Origin: Iris pallida
Lineage: Eukaryota > Streptophyta > Magnoliopsida > Asparagales > Iridaceae
DNA: 64,000 nt
Reading direction: 5' to 3'
Assembly: GCA_029216955.1 (NCBI GenBank)
Contig: JANAVB010010791.1
Coordinates: 6,936,629-7,000,628 of the forward strand
The notes beneath the pieces are model-generated. The model was not told the DNA's origin, made no database searches, and was given only the letters and a program-made list of their open reading frames with translations. How positions within the stretch are numbered: the first letter of the stretch is position 1; each line of letters starts with the position of its first letter. A program made the translations under genes and the position numbers. Below are positions 12,429 to 25,127 of this stretch, piece by piece.

Positions 12429-14376
12429 GTGTTGGATCTACTATTTTCTCTCTCTCACACTTCTCTTTCGGCATCGACATGATAGATCAGTGAGCAATGA
12501 GCATCGAGCGCTCCGGAAATGGGTGTTCGAGCCATACTGCGATGGTCATTGTTGATTGATTTGAGTCATGAAACGTGCCATTCATTTTTTTCTTTTTCTT
12601 TTTCCAGGTTTCTCTTAGAGTTGTGAATAACAATTTAAGTAAACCCATTTTTGGTTAGGCTGTTTCCGTGGCTCGAAGCGTGATACGGAAACGATCTCTC
12701 TTCAAAACAACCCCAGAAACACCGCATCTAAGTTGCAACCTTTCACAATTTTCTCCTTTTGATCTTGTGATTATGAGGATAATGATTTAGGGTTAGGGGA
12801 CGTATTTAAAGCATCCAAATCCCGAAAGATCTAGACCGCTGATCACAATCCAATTGTTTTAATAAAACACCCAAAATCGGCCTTCGGGTCGACATCGGCA
12901 ATGCCCTCTTTGAGTCAGAATAGTTCTGAAACAAAACTGTGTCAGGTAGCGGTATACCTCTGACCCTGATACTGTTTTTCCAATGTATTCGGATACGCGC
13001 TTAAATCGAGCCACATTCGTCGCCTTCGACTTTCCGAGGTTCTCCGACACACGAGTGACGCTCGTCGCACTCCGATGTGTTCTCCACATAGATTGGGAAC
13101 CCCACCCAACACCAACATTAATTACTATGAAAAAAAAAGCAGGACCGGAACACCATAAGATGTTCTACAACAAGTCATAATTTCCCGCACAAGTCATGAG
13201 ATTGTGATCGACGAAGGAGAGAGTATGTTGCAAATTTGTGCAAGAAATGTTAGGCTAGGGACCTGATTACGATAAGCTAATAATAAACCCAAATTAACTT
13301 CAGGAACATCGGAATATCCTTAACAAGACGTACACAATGTGTAATCTTGGGACACCTTTGCCTACTCTTGGCGATTTCGTGAACAACAACCCGATCGATA
13401 TATGTGTCAATATTCCCATCAGAATGAGGTTGGCTATGGAAAGATCCATAAATGATTTGGCAAATTTTTAATGACCGGATGTCGACCTTACGAAATGTCA
13501 ACCCGCTATGTTGGTACCAAATTCCTAGCCGAAGGTATAGCTTTGGCATGTAGGTAAACCTATGTTTTGGATTATGCATGCAGTTTAAGCTCATGAAACC
13601 AAGGATCAACCTCCAAGTTCCTCTAGACTATAGGGAAATTCGTTTCATCCCTATGATACGTTAAGCCAGAGAGTGAAAAGGGATGACGATCCCTAACTGG
13701 TTAACTCTAATATTTAAGATAGAAAAGAAATGTATAAAAAAATCCATAATTATAACACTTTGTATCATTCACATTGCCTTGAAATCACACTTGAATTAAT
13801 ACATGAAATGGATCTTAATGTTCCCCCACCATGCTACTAAGTGCAAATGCACCTTTGAGCAATGCATGTACCTGCATATGTGAAATTGTGCTTGTTTGTC
13901 TATGAGGATGTCCGCATATATCTGTGTGTCTTGGGGGAGCGTGCATGTTTTCTTGCTTGCATGCTCGATGTGTGCATGCCTAGGTGGGTATGTGCATGCC
14001 AAATTTCATGCATGGGTGGTGCTTGTGTTTCGTTTCGAGTTTGCTTGTTAACTTCTCATATTCCTAACTGAAAAAGAGTAAAAGAAGTGTTTCTTTGGTA
14101 TCATGGGTTCTATCTACTACATTTGGTTTCGTGTTTGGGTGTACGTTCTGTGGTGGAATATGGATGCACACATTCTTTAACTGCATGCAAAGTTCTTGGA
14201 CAAGTCTTTCTGATATGATATGCCCTATTTACTTTTTTCTTTTGGAGAGACTAATTTGGTCCATCTATTTTTGTTCTATACATGTTCCTTGTTATAAACA
14301 TGTACAGGCACATTGCATTTACTTAAAAGCCTATTTAAACGTGGTTTGATTTTAAAATCAACTTTGTCAATTGCAG
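12429..14376 (+). other. intron 1 of the PMT6-like gene
   Basis: A 1.9 kb intron, GT at 12429 and AG at 14375-14376. It contains a 110-codon minus-strand reading frame (13277-13609) that I do not recognise and do not accept as a gene. No mobile element with clear ends is visible. Confidence 0.65.
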
Positions 14377-14791
14377 GTGAATTGGGATTTACAAATAAAG
14401 TTGCTCTTACCTATAGATCAAAGCCAATTAAAATACCAGAAACTGGGTTGAATGTATGTCCTTTGGAGTACAATGAGTACATTCCTTGCCATGATGCATC
14501 TTTCATAAACAGCTTGCTTAAAAGTTCAAGTATTTCCAAGAACGAAGAGCTTGAAAGTCATTGTCCACCACTTGAGAAACGCTTGTTCTGCTTGGTACCC
14601 CCACCGGTAGATTATAAAATACCAATAAAATGGCCAACCAGTAGGGACTATGTTTGGCGCAGTAATGTGAATCATTCACATCTTGCTGAAGTTAAAGGAG
14701 GTCAAAATTGGGTTCATGAGAAAGATAAGCTGTGGTGGTTTCCTGGAGGGGGTACGCACTTTAAGCATGGAGCTTCTGAATATATTGAAAG
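14377..14791 (+). CDS. PMT6-like: PMT6-like putative methyltransferase, exon 2
   Basis: Codons 50-188. The exon follows TTGCAG and ends AAAG before GTAACT. It encodes the conserved first half of the PMT domain. Recognisable blocks include [53 protein letters not shown] and KGGQNWVHE, then [14 protein letters not shown]. These match the PMT6 class closely and in order, with no stop or frameshift. The frame joins cleanly to the exon at 18086 (Glu-Arg-Leu-Gly-Asn). The open frame extends upstream of 14377 but that part is intronic. Confidence 0.92.
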
Positions 14792-17700
14792 GTAACTCTT
14801 AACTCAATGTGCTGGAATGTTACTTGTGCAGTTGTGCGCAGTTGTTTTTACCTGATATTTCTACCTTGTCCCACCAACACTGCAAGAAGATATTGCACCT
14901 GTAAACCCAGATTTGTATTTTCTTTTCTTTCCTATATGAACCAAAAGAATATCTCATACGTCATACACGAGTTCTATAAAATATGTTATCTTGACTGATT
15001 TGCTTGACACGAAAGAAATCAAGATGGGCCCCTGAGGCATGATGACGTAGCCTTTGAAAGTTATAACAACATTTTATCTTCAGAAACTACTAAAAGTGTA
15101 AAGAATAGTGGGGCAAGGGATGCTAGGATTTGCACTTCGAATTTTGATGGTATGGATTTGAGTCGCAGAAACAGTCTTAATGAAATGGGAATAATGCTGG
15201 ATAAATCTTGAAACCTGAACCCCCTCCCTGTTCCCCTTCTTGTAAATAATGTGGTTGATGAACTTATTGGTCTGAACTAAATACTTGTGGAAGCTTTTGA
15301 ATTTCAGACCAGACTTCAGGAATGTCTTATTACTCTGCACAACCGGCAATAATAACTAGCTTAGGCCTACGGATGGTGCATTACATACTCGAAGGATTGG
15401 CTAAGGATCGGCTGTAGCGAACAAGTCCAAGGAAGAAAAGTATTACATTTGGAATTGTAACTTTGACCCTAGGGATCTCCTTTTGTGGAAGGATAGAGAG
15501 AGAGAGAGGATATTAACTTTTATATTCGTTTAGTATCACTAATTCAAGATCCCTATGTTAAGCATGAATCACACCATTATCGAGACACTTCAAGTTTCTT
15601 GACATGTTGGAGACATGGACAATTGAACATTTCAAAACATTTCTTAGATCAATAGTGCTATACCAACCAAATGGTATACATATGTCCCAACCGAATGAGG
15701 AAATGCCAATTAAGGATGAGTGTCCCCTCTTCGTTTATTATGGTTTCATTTATGATTCTCTTTTCCCTTTATATTTACTTAACGTGCATACAACTCCCAT
15801 CCTTGTCTGTGATGTCCGAAGTATGAACGATGTCAAATTAGATGGGTAATAGATGGTAGCTCCACTTTAATGTAGTGATCTCTGCAGTGGAGAGGTATGA
15901 GTGTATTGCATACCGCCACTTTGTCGGAGGGCATCATATTACAAGAAGGCTCTATCGGCTAGAGGAGTGTGACGAGTTCAAGAAGTACAAAGCCGGAGCC
16001 TTCTGATCCCAAGGCACCTTCCTTCGACTCGACGAGAAGAAAGATGCTCATCTCTAAGGACGTCAAGCTCGAACATGCCTAAAATGCTCGCGACGAGTTT
16101 AGAATAAGTCTCATGAGAGTAATTGGATGAAATGTACAATGAAGGAGCACAAGTTGATGCTAGTTGCGGTAGTAGGTGAGGGACTGAGTGTTTTGATGAA
16201 GGATTCAAGGATGACATATGTTGGCAAGCTCGTTATGGAGCTTGGGGAGAAGTGATGTCGGGGGTGACATTGTTTCAATTTAGGGGTGATTGCGATGAAA
16301 GTTTATCGGGGCAAACGATCGAATAGAGCGGATTTGTCATCTATTGTCCGCCGTTCAAGTGTAAGAGTTCTACATGCAATGCACTAGTATCTCTCGAGTG
16401 CGGAGATCATCGACATTAAAGTGGAGCTCTCCTATATTGCTCATCTAATTTGGGGAATGTTACTTGTATTCAGGTTGCTTGAATAGGAAAAAGTAAATAA
16501 ATAAAGAATCTGAATCCATAATAAGTGGAGGGGAACTACTTATCCTTGGTTGGCATTCCTCATTCGGGATGAGTTATGCGTATATTATTCGGTTGGTACA
16601 ACATTATTGTTCTTCGACACCCCAAACATTTCAAAGACATCAAATAAGGATAATACCATTATGATGATGACGACGACGATGATGATAATGCTTGGATGAT
16701 GATGATAATGAAACTTGTTACTTATCCATAACTCACCATATAATCTATCTAGGAATCCAATCATAACCCTTTTCCAAGGCATTGTTAGAGAGGTAATGAA
16801 TGTTCTTTAGGAGAGTTTGTATAGGGACGAAATGGAAGTCAAAGCAAGTTTCTCGGTTTCTCAAACCCTATGGGTATTGTTTTAAAGCTAGTTTGTCTAC
16901 CTTCTTTTGATGGCTTATGAGCTTCTCCTTATCTTGATCTGGTTTAGTTAACATTAACTAACTGTCAATTTGCTTAAATGACTATTTTCTCTTTATAAGC
17001 TGCCTAAATGCTTTACATAAGACCATTTGGATTGTCTAGAGATAGTTTTTTTTCTTCTTTTGAAATGCAACTAGTCAGATGCAGCCTTAATTCTATATTA
17101 TATTTTTAGACACAAAATTAAGCTGCTGGTTACACAATTATGCTACTGAGACAATCTCCTCAAATTTCTTTCAGAACAAAAATAGTTAGAAAGTAAAGAT
17201 AAAAAATGGGAGGGGGTCCTGGGGCTAGTGCTAGTAGCCCAGGACAGGGACAGTACAGTCATTAATGATTGACCTTATCTCAAACAAAAAAAAAGTTAGA
17301 TAATAAAGAAGTCCTACATTTTTGTACTTTAGTATGGGAATGTCATTCCTTTTCACTCTTTGGCTTAATTTGTTGTAGAGGAATGCAATTCCATATAACA
17401 AATTGTATCATCTGGCCTCTTCGTTGAGACTCTTTATAGCCTAGGGGACTTGGAGGCTTCTTCTGGTTGCATAAGCTTAAAATAAACAACAAAAGGTTGG
17501 TCTACTACTCACCAACTGGCCGCCTAGGTTTTTATGGCTTGTCCCTCTTATGCTCAAGCTACCTTGGTAGGAATTTGGCACCAATATACATGGTTGATGT
17601 AAGTTGCAACCGGTCATAAAAACTTTCTTTTATAGGGCTTTCTTATGCTCAACAGCCGATCCCAATTTTATGGGAGAAGGCTTGGTTGATGATGATGATG

Positions 17701-18085
17701 ATCGACCTTGGGTAGTTATATGGAAGATTAATTATATTTTTCTAACTGGAAAAACTTGGGGAAGTTTTCTTTTGCTTCAGAGTTAGCCAAGGCGGTACCG
17801 TCTGAGCTCACATTATAATTTGTTTTAAATTTTCTCTATTAAAAATACCATGAAGTTATGTTTTTCTTTTGTATAGAAAGTGTCCAGAAATAAGTTAGGA
17901 TCAGTACTAAACCACATAAGGTTATTGTTTTTAGTTTCAGAAATTATGGAACTGTAGTTCTAGCTAACTTGCTTCCCCCTTCACTTGGCCAAGTAATGTG
18001 ATATTCTTTCATACATATTGTGTAGAAATATTTTCTATTATGTACCGTTAATTGTTAATTGTCTCGTCTCTAATTCACAATGCAG
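14792..18085 (+). other. intron 2 of the PMT6-like gene
   Basis: A 3.3 kb intron bounded by GT at 14792 and AG at 18084-18085. It holds a GAT/GAC microsatellite near 16660-16710 and a LINE/SINE-like tail near 17651-17703. I see no gene; an 81-codon frame at 15604-15849 is unrecognised. Confidence 0.7.
17651..17703 (+). mobile_element. LINE/SINE-type 3' tail with a GAT repeat end
   Basis: The stretch has the pattern AGCCGATCCCA...GGGAGAAGGCTTGGTTG followed by repeated GAT. Many plant LINE and SINE copies end in a similar GCCGACCC...GGGATAAGGCTT motif plus a short tandem repeat. Only the 3' end is recognisable. Confidence 0.4.
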
Positions 18086-18375
18086 GCTAGGAAATATGAC
18101 AACAGAGGAGACTGGTGATCTACGTGCAGCAGGGGTAGTTCAAGTTTTGGATGTTGGTTGTGGTGTTGCCAGCTTTTCAGCATACCTTCTTCCTTTAGAC
18201 ATTCATACCATGTCTTTTGCTCCTAAGGACGGCCATGAGAATCAGATTCAGTTTGCTTTGGAGCGGGGAATTGGTGCTATGATTTCTGTTTTGGCCACAA
18301 AACAATTACCTTATCCCAAAAGTTCCTTTGAAATGGTTCACTGCTCACGTTGCCGCGTTGATTGGCATGAAAATG
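18086..18375 (+). CDS. PMT6-like: PMT6-like putative methyltransferase, exon 3 (SAM-binding motif)
   Basis: Codons 188-285. It follows AATGCAG and ends AATG before GTGATTTC. It carries [16 protein letters not shown], the glycine-rich S-adenosylmethionine-binding motif I, at about residues 206-221. Then come [20 protein letters not shown], a family signature, and [20 protein letters not shown]. All are intact. The exon joins in frame to the one at 24194 (Asn-Asp-Gly-Ile-Leu). The frame runs open to 18515, but the extra part is intronic and does not resemble the family. Confidence 0.92.
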
Positions 18376-18575
18376 GTGATTTCTTATACAATTGTTTCTG
18401 TCTGCTGAATGCTGCAGAAGTTTCATTTACAGATTTCGTTGCTCTTTGCCATGTATACGAATTTTATTTGATTAACTTGAAGTTCTACCTAGTTCCAAGT
18501 TTTGGTGGCTGTTGAAGAATGTCTCATCAAGAATTTCGTTTACATATGCAACATCAACCCTAGAAATTTGTAGAA

Positions 18576-18900
18576 ACCATACTGCACCAAAACTCCAGAG
18601 TTGTTGTGAGGGCTGAGGGCTAAATATTTGTATTATTCCATCACTATATGTAGGATAGTAGGCTGATTGTCCATTTTATGGGCTGGGAGCTAGATTCACG
18701 CAGCGGTATAATTTAGTCTATAAATCTACTTAGCATGCGCGCCATAGGAGATCTGAACATGGATTGCTCTGATACCATGTTAGAGTCTCTACTACTGAAC
18801 CCAAAACTCCAGAGAGTTGTGGTGAGGATTGATCATTGAATATTTATATTGCTCTAGCAATTTCTAATCAACAATTATAATAGTAATCTAGCCTGGCTGC
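18576..18900 (-). mobile_element. TRIM-like miniature LTR retrotransposon
   Basis: Two related blocks flank a small core: the left at about 18576-18668 and the right starting TGTTAGAG at 18778. Both share AAAACTCCAGAG, then a G-rich stretch and an AATATTT run. The primer-site complement GCTCTGATACCA at 18766-18777 abuts the right block, giving minus-strand orientation. At about 330 bp with no coding region it fits a terminal-repeat retrotransposon in miniature. The outer left edge is approximate. It lies in intron 3. Confidence 0.65.
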
Positions 18901-18923
18901 GGAGTATCATGTTTTTTGTGTTA

Positions 18924-18971
18924 TATATATAATATATATATATATAATATATATATATAATATATATATAT
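18924..18971. repeat. AT-rich microsatellite
   Basis: Alternating TA interrupted at regular intervals by AATA, next to the TRIM-like element. Confidence 0.8.
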
Positions 18972-19790
18972 GAAATCTTTGTCTCACTCCACATACGGGA
19001 TCTTATTAGGTGCCATTGAGTTACTAGGGCTCTTTGGCTCATATGAGTAGTTTAGGGCTTACCTTGTCATTAAAGGCATCATCTTAGGACTTGGAAGTTT
19101 AGTCGATAGACAAGGCAATTGAGGTTACTTCTAAGCTTATCTTTGTCATGGATTAAAAGTTTTGCCTGAATCCTTCATGTCATTCATATATCCCTACAAT
19201 ATGGCACGTGCAAATAGATTCATATTTCATATCCATGTTGGACGCCATGATGGACATTAATTTTCAAATATTTTGTCAATGCTAGTATTTTTACCTCTTG
19301 ATGCTTCTTAGACGAATGCATTCTTGACATGTTTTTGACTATTTTCTCATAAAACTTTCACATATTTAGATACGATCCTCCCCTTTTAAAATTAAAAACT
19401 ATAATTTCAATGAATAAGATAGCACAATTACAGTTCAGACAATACTCATGTAATTTATATAAGAATATATGTAAATTTTTGGATTAACAATACGCCCATA
19501 GCTGAGGCGTGCTATCTATGTGAAGTTGCTTACATTTAAGTATGATATTCAAATTAACTACCTAATGACATGTTTGTTAAACATGATATTCACAAAAGTT
19601 GTTTTAGTTAGTTCTCTTTCAGTTATGTACTAGTCATTAGTCTACTATCTGTATTTCCATGTCATTCGTCGGCATTTTGTGAGAATTCTGTATGTAAGCT
19701 CTGGTCCACATTCATTCTCCTCACAATACTTAATACTTCTTTTACATTATATGGAGATAGACAAGCATGATTCATTGAAAGGATTCAAAC

Positions 19791-19845
19791 AGCCTGACCC
19801 CAAAAGTTTGGGATAAAGGCTTTTTGCTGTTGTTGTTGTTGTTGT
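19791..19845 (+). mobile_element. SINE/LINE-like 3' tail with a TTG repeat
   Basis: The stretch holds AGCCTGACCCCAAAAG, TTTGGGATAAAGGCTTT and five or more GTT/TTG repeats. This GGGATAAAGGCTTT plus (TTG)n ending is common on plant SINE and LINE copies. The body is not recognisable. Confidence 0.4.
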
Positions 19846-20856
19846 ATGGCCACAGACAAGCATGCTTCATATTTGTTAAGATATATATTTTGAGACTTGT
19901 CGATACATTTGGTTGCCATACTTAATCTCTCTTTCACACTAATTACTGCATCATTTGCACTTAAACTGATGTCGTGATTTATGTGATTTATGTTAGTTAC
20001 GGTGCTTCTAGGCTTCATTCATCCATCACATGCAACAAAAGTTTTACCTATGATCTGAAAATAAACTGTGTTTTCTTTATTACTTTCCTAGTTGAGACGT
20101 TTTTTTTTTATTCTTAGGGTGCTTATTGAAGCAATTTTTCATAGTTGACAGATTCACATATCTAGTTAAGTGCAACAATTTTGAGAAATAAACAGAGATT
20201 TGACCCACAGATGTAACTTGACTCTTTCAGTTCAGTTGTTCTTGATTGATCACATTGTTTTCTGTGTTCCATCATAGTACTATGTTGTTGTACCGTTATT
20301 AAGTTTTTCTGTCATTGTGGCAGTGAAACCATGCTTAACTTAATTCTTGTTTAGCTTTTTAATGAGATTAATTTTCACTCAAATCTGGTTCTGTACATTT
20401 TCCAGCATATGTAATTAGTTCACTTGTGCATCCCATTTCCTGTTCTCATGTTTATTCTGATTTAAATCAAGTGCCAAGATCATTGCTAGAAGGCCAAGTT
20501 CATGAGCTAGAGTATGATTTTCGCTGTATTTTTCTTGGCAAACCACATATTATACCATCATTCCACGGTTTGCAGTGTCAGCCTATTGGCCAAAATCAAT
20601 TCCAAATCTGCATCTGTCGAAACCATTATCATAGGAAGGGTCTGGAAGTGATACCTTAAGGGATACTGCAAACACTGCATCATTCTCTGTCAGTTTCCTT
20701 AATCAACTCATTCATCAAATCTGATTGATGGCTGGCTACAGTAATACTACTAACCTATTAGGCTAAAGATTTTTGGTATATTTGTATTAAATTCCTTCTA
20801 CTTTCACCACTTCTTCAATTACTATACACGTTTTTATGTGACTCTTTGCTACATTG

Positions 20857-21536
20857 AATTATTTTTTTCATTTGACACCCAAAAACCGTCAATGGAAAAA
20901 TGCAAAATTACCTAATTGACATTGTCTTTGTAATCCTTTTATTGTGCAACTACCCGTATCCACCTCCAAACTCCCATCCCTCCACCTCCCTCCTCCAACT
21001 CTACCTTCTCCACCTCCTCCACCTTCACCCCTCTTCTAGCACCTTATCCTCCACCTCTTTTGCTTCCTTGTCCTCTACCATCCCATTCTCCTTCACCTCT
21101 TCCACCACTACATCTGCCTCCTCTTCCGCCTTCTTCACCTCTATGCTTCCACCAGTATGTCTCCTTCATTTCCACCTCCTCTTCCACGTAATCTACCTTC
21201 TCTACCGCTCTTCCATCATCATTATCTTCTATCCTTGCATCTTCTCCACCCTCTACAAAGATGCCGGCGTGGTGCCAATGAGCGTTTTGACGGCACCGAG
21301 AAAGGTGTCAGGGGGTGAGGAGGGGGGATTGTAGGTTGTGATATTTGAATAAGATTGTGGTCATTATTAGATAGAAGATGGAAGAAGAAGGGAAGGGGTG
21401 GAATTATTTTTCTTTAGGAATAAAATAGTCCTAAATTAGTCACACATGTTTTGTGCTAACTGGTAAGTTTGACAGTTTACTGAGGGACGGTATTTCAATC
21501 ACATAAATCTTTAGGGTAGCAAAATGAATATAAATT
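20857..21536. mobile_element. possible inverted-repeat element with a pyrimidine-rich core
   Basis: The left edge (AATTATTTTTTTCATTTGAC) and the right edge (CAAAATGAATATAAATT) are imperfect inverted repeats of about 25 bases. Between them lies a strongly CT-rich stretch (about 20945-21200) with repeated CCACCTC and CTTC words. The 144-codon reading frame over the core is low-complexity and not a credible protein. No target duplication is evident. Confidence 0.35.
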
Positions 21537-21669
21537 AGTATGGAGAATAAGTTGCAAAAAGTGGTGAATATTGAAGGTCTTTAAAATTAAATGCCAATAA
21601 GCCATATTTTCTCTATTTTCCAGTTTGATATTCTGGGAGATGAGTGCACTGTTCAACTTTTATTTGCGG

Positions 21670-21673
<4 letters not shown>

Positions 21674-21717
<44 letters not shown>

Positions 21718-21754
21718 CGGGTACTATATGGAGCTGCTAAATTATATAATGTTT

Positions 21755-21834
<80 letters not shown>
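21674..21834. repeat. two (TA)n arrays separated by a short unique spacer
   Basis: (TA)n at about 21674-21712 and 21758-21833. Each is bordered by a TTTGCGGGTACTATA-like motif, which appears three times (about 21664, 21714 and 21833). The array and its border therefore look tandemly duplicated. Confidence 0.85.
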
Positions 21835-21837
<3 letters not shown>

Positions 21838-22472
21838 GGGTACTATCCAATTTTGTATATGGTAATATATACTGAAACTTTAAATGTGCGTTGCTATGCT
21901 CATTATGATTGAAAAAGATACATACTGATAGTATGGTGGAATAACAAGGATATATGATAATAAAAAGTATCAGATCTGGGAAATGAATTACCACAAGTTG
22001 ATGTTTCTGAAAAAGAGAAACTATAGACACACACACATGCACGTAGACACACTTGACATTGGTGTCATCAAGGTCTCTCATGTACTTGAGAAAGCTATTC
22101 TGATAGCATATATATGTCTATCATATATATGTGGTCTAATGATTTTGTTCCATGAATTTCTTAACAGCTTAGAAATAAAATTTATGTTAATGGTTTATGG
22201 ACCATGTCTGTAGAGAGAGGACAAGTTCTGAAGGGTATTTAGAAATTATTCCAAAGTATGTGTGCAGGAATGGTGTTGACCGTGATCTCTTCTTTGTTGG
22301 AAAGAGGAGGTTGGTCCATATTTATCAGGTGGCTATGTCGGGATCCATAACTCATGACCCTAGTCAGCGAGGAAGACCTTCGATTCCTAAACTTCAGTGG
22401 AAACTCTATAACTAAAAAAGACGTGATGCTAATACAAAGCTCAACACGTTACCTTAGAATTACATCACATCG

Positions 22473-22690
22473 TTGGTACCGACAATTTCTAGCGTGGGTG
22501 ATAAATATATGAGTTGAGTTATCAAAGAAAACACAATGACATAAGGTACCAACAATTTTTAGCCAGTGGGTGATAAATATATGAAGCTGAGTTATCAAAG
22601 AAGACACAATGACATAAGGTACCAACAATTTTTAGCCAGTGGGTGATAAATATATGAAGTTGAGTTATCAGAGAAGACACAATGACATTA
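22473..22690. repeat. tandem repeat, period about 73 bp, three copies
   Basis: GGTACCAACAATTTTTAGCC recurs at 22545 and 22618, with a diverged first copy at 22474. Each copy continues with GGGTGATAAATATATGA and ACACAATGACAT. It lies in intron 3. Confidence 0.85.
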
Positions 22691-22751
22691 CGCATGAATA
22701 TTTTTATTATTTCCAAGACCATCAATCATAGAAATCTTAAGCATATGCAGT

Positions 22752-22993
22752 GATATATTTCTAATGTACTTGTACTAAGAAATGGAAATAATACACTACT
22801 TATCTTTGATGTTCCTGATGCATGTAAAATTGATATACGTACTTATAAATGGGCTTAACCACCACTACTTCTGATATATTTCTAATGTACTTGTACTAAG
22901 AAATGGAAGTAATACACTACTTATCTTTGATGTTCCGGATGCATGTAAAATAGATATACCTACATATAAATGGGCTTAACCACCACTAATTCT
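22752..22993. repeat. direct tandem duplication, period 121 bp
   Basis: The block starting GATATATTTCTAATGTACTT at 22752 is repeated from 22873 with only a few substitutions, so the duplication is recent. Confidence 0.9.
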
Positions 22994-24193
22994 GTTTAGG
23001 TTTTGGGTGGCTTGTGCTCAAAGTAGGCCTACAAATGGCAAATAGAACTTAAAAACAGATTGATGAGATCCTATTGGCTATTTTCGATGTTTTGTATAGG
23101 ATAATTCCTATTGTTGCTAGAAGTAGTAACAGACCGTATCCAATTTGAAAATTGTTCACTCATTAGGATATTTCCAACTTGGGACTTCAATTGTAATCCA
23201 GCTGAGAAACATATTTGGAGTCCCATTATGCTACAACCAGCAACATGCATTGAAATTGGTTATAGATACGTGTGTGGAGTCGACCGGAAGTGCAATAGTA
23301 TTATCACTCCTAATTAGCTAAGAAGAGTTGCACGTCTATAAATAGACATAATATTCTATGCAAGACTTGGATGAGCAACTTCTTATATTTAATGGATGAG
23401 CAACTTCTTATATTTAAAGGACATACTACATGTACGAAGCTAAAGCACATATGCACAAGTTCAGATCAATAAAGTAGCTAAAATACAAAAGTAGTGCCGG
23501 CGATAATAGAACATTGATTTGCGACCACTTCAACGATGACAAGTGTAGAGAATGGTTATGGTAGTATTATGTTGTTCTTTCTTGGAAGGATTGGAGAATA
23601 TATAGGTGGAGAAGAGATGGAAGGTTTAATGATTGTTGGTAATGTGGTGTATAGCTTGAGAATTTGAGCAACTTTGTGCGAAAGTGCGTGATTACAGGTT
23701 AAATGGTAAATATGTAGTATAGCTTGGGAGTATGAGCTATTATGTAGGATTGTTTGACTGCCTGAAGGATGATAAGTGTCGAGTGTTTTCAATTCTGTCT
23801 ACTGGACGATTCCATAATTCAAATGTAAAATCTTGCCCAGTAACATATGTAACTACAAACCCTTCTAAAATATTTGAGCTATATATAATATTGCTTTTGG
23901 AAATAAAATGATATTATTTCATTCCTTAATGAGGTCAGTTTGTTTGAGTCGACATGGGTTGTTTCTTGAGCCAATTCGTTTGTGGGAAAAGAGAACATCT
24001 CTTTTAGTATCATTCTTAGATTTATCTTTTGTCGCATATAATGTTGTTTTGAGAAATGAAAAGCTACATCTCATCTCCCACTCTTCATGAATTTGATGTT
24101 TCTGGTTAACATCCTTATGCATTTCTTGATCCAGTTAGCTAATTTCAGAAAAGAAAATATCTTTCAGTCTTTGCTCACATGATCTTTCTTCAG

Positions 24194-24574
24194 ATGGCAT
24201 ATTGCTTAAAGAAGTCGATCGCGTTTTGCGGCCTAACGGGTACTTTGTGTATTCTGCTCCACCTGCTTATAAAAAAGAGAAGAATTATCCAATCATTTGG
24301 GAGAAGTTGATAAACATTACTACAGCAATGTGCTGGAAACTCATTGCTCAGCAGGTGCAAACTGCTATCTGGTTGAAACAGGAAAATGACACATGTCGTC
24401 TGCAAAATAAGGAGCAGAATCTCTTGACTATTTGTGAAGATACGGATGATAAAATTCCTTCATGGAAGGCCAATTTAAGTAACTGTGTGAAGTTGAGTAG
24501 TGTGCAAAATAATCAGAAGCTCCCACCTAGACCTGATCGTCTCTCAGTGTATTCAGGAAGTCTTGAAAAATTAG
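24194..24574 (+). CDS. PMT6-like: PMT6-like putative methyltransferase, exon 4
   Basis: Codons 285-411 plus one base. It follows CTTCAG at 24193. It encodes GILLKEVDRVLRPNGYFVYS, a motif shared by plant PMT proteins, then SAPPAYKKEKNYP, AMCWKLIAQQVQTAIWLKQ and DRLSVYSGSLEKLG. The likely donor is TTAG|GTCAGC at 24575. By comparison with the roughly 590-residue Arabidopsis PMT6 protein, about 180 C-terminal residues are still to come. I find no exon for them in the window. Either the last intron is longer than 39 kb or the gene is broken here. Confidence 0.9.
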
Positions 24575-25127
24575 GTCAGCCATTTAATTATCATCTAACT
24601 CTGTACTCTTCTCAATTATGCCCATCAGTTTTGGTTTTTATTTTTCACTATTCTAGCAATGTTTATTTAATTCTAGCAGAAGTTTCAGTTGCTTTGGGTT
24701 TGTTGAGGTTTCAGTTGCTTCATCTATATTCAGAACCTTCTTCAATAAAGTTGTTTAAGAACCATAAGTAATTCTATTTTGGAAATTGTTCCCGTCAAAC
24801 TCCTGAGAAGTGTCATTGAAGTCTTTAACTTATGTAAACTAGTCTCTCCCAAATATGCATTTCCAAAAAGCTTCAGGTGGTTTTACATAATGTTGGAAGC
24901 CTGTCCGTAACAATTTATTTATCAAGTTTAAATGTACCATTTAAGTGAAATGCCATGTCCTATATGTGTCAGATTAAAATGGTTTCGGGCATGAGTGTCC
25001 TCAAACATGTTCTTCAACCTATTCTTGGCTGTTTGGAGCTATGTTGTTCTGGATGCTATGCCAGGTGAGGCAAGGCAACAGGCCTCTCGCCTAGGTGCCA
25101 CCTAGGCGACGCATTGGAACTTTGATA
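24575..25127 (+). other. sequence after the last recognised PMT6-like exon
   Basis: No further exon and no polyadenylation context I would trust. The reading frame of exon 4 stays open to about 24768, but that part is not like the family, so I treat it as intron. Confidence 0.5.

Larger units (their letters stand above)
18376..24193 (+). other. intron 3 of the PMT6-like gene
   Basis: A 5.8 kb intron with GT at 18376 and AG at 24192-24193. It contains the TRIM-like element, a short interspersed tail, a pyrimidine-rich inverted-repeat element, (TA)n arrays and three local tandem repeats, listed separately. No other gene is supported. Confidence 0.75.

Noticed and set aside
13277..13609. 110-codon minus-strand frame in intron 1
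   Set aside because: No recognisable motif, no supporting context and located in an intron.
20900..21334. 144-codon Ser/Leu/Pro-rich frame
   Set aside because: Pyrimidine-rich repeat in an intron; no domain and biased composition.
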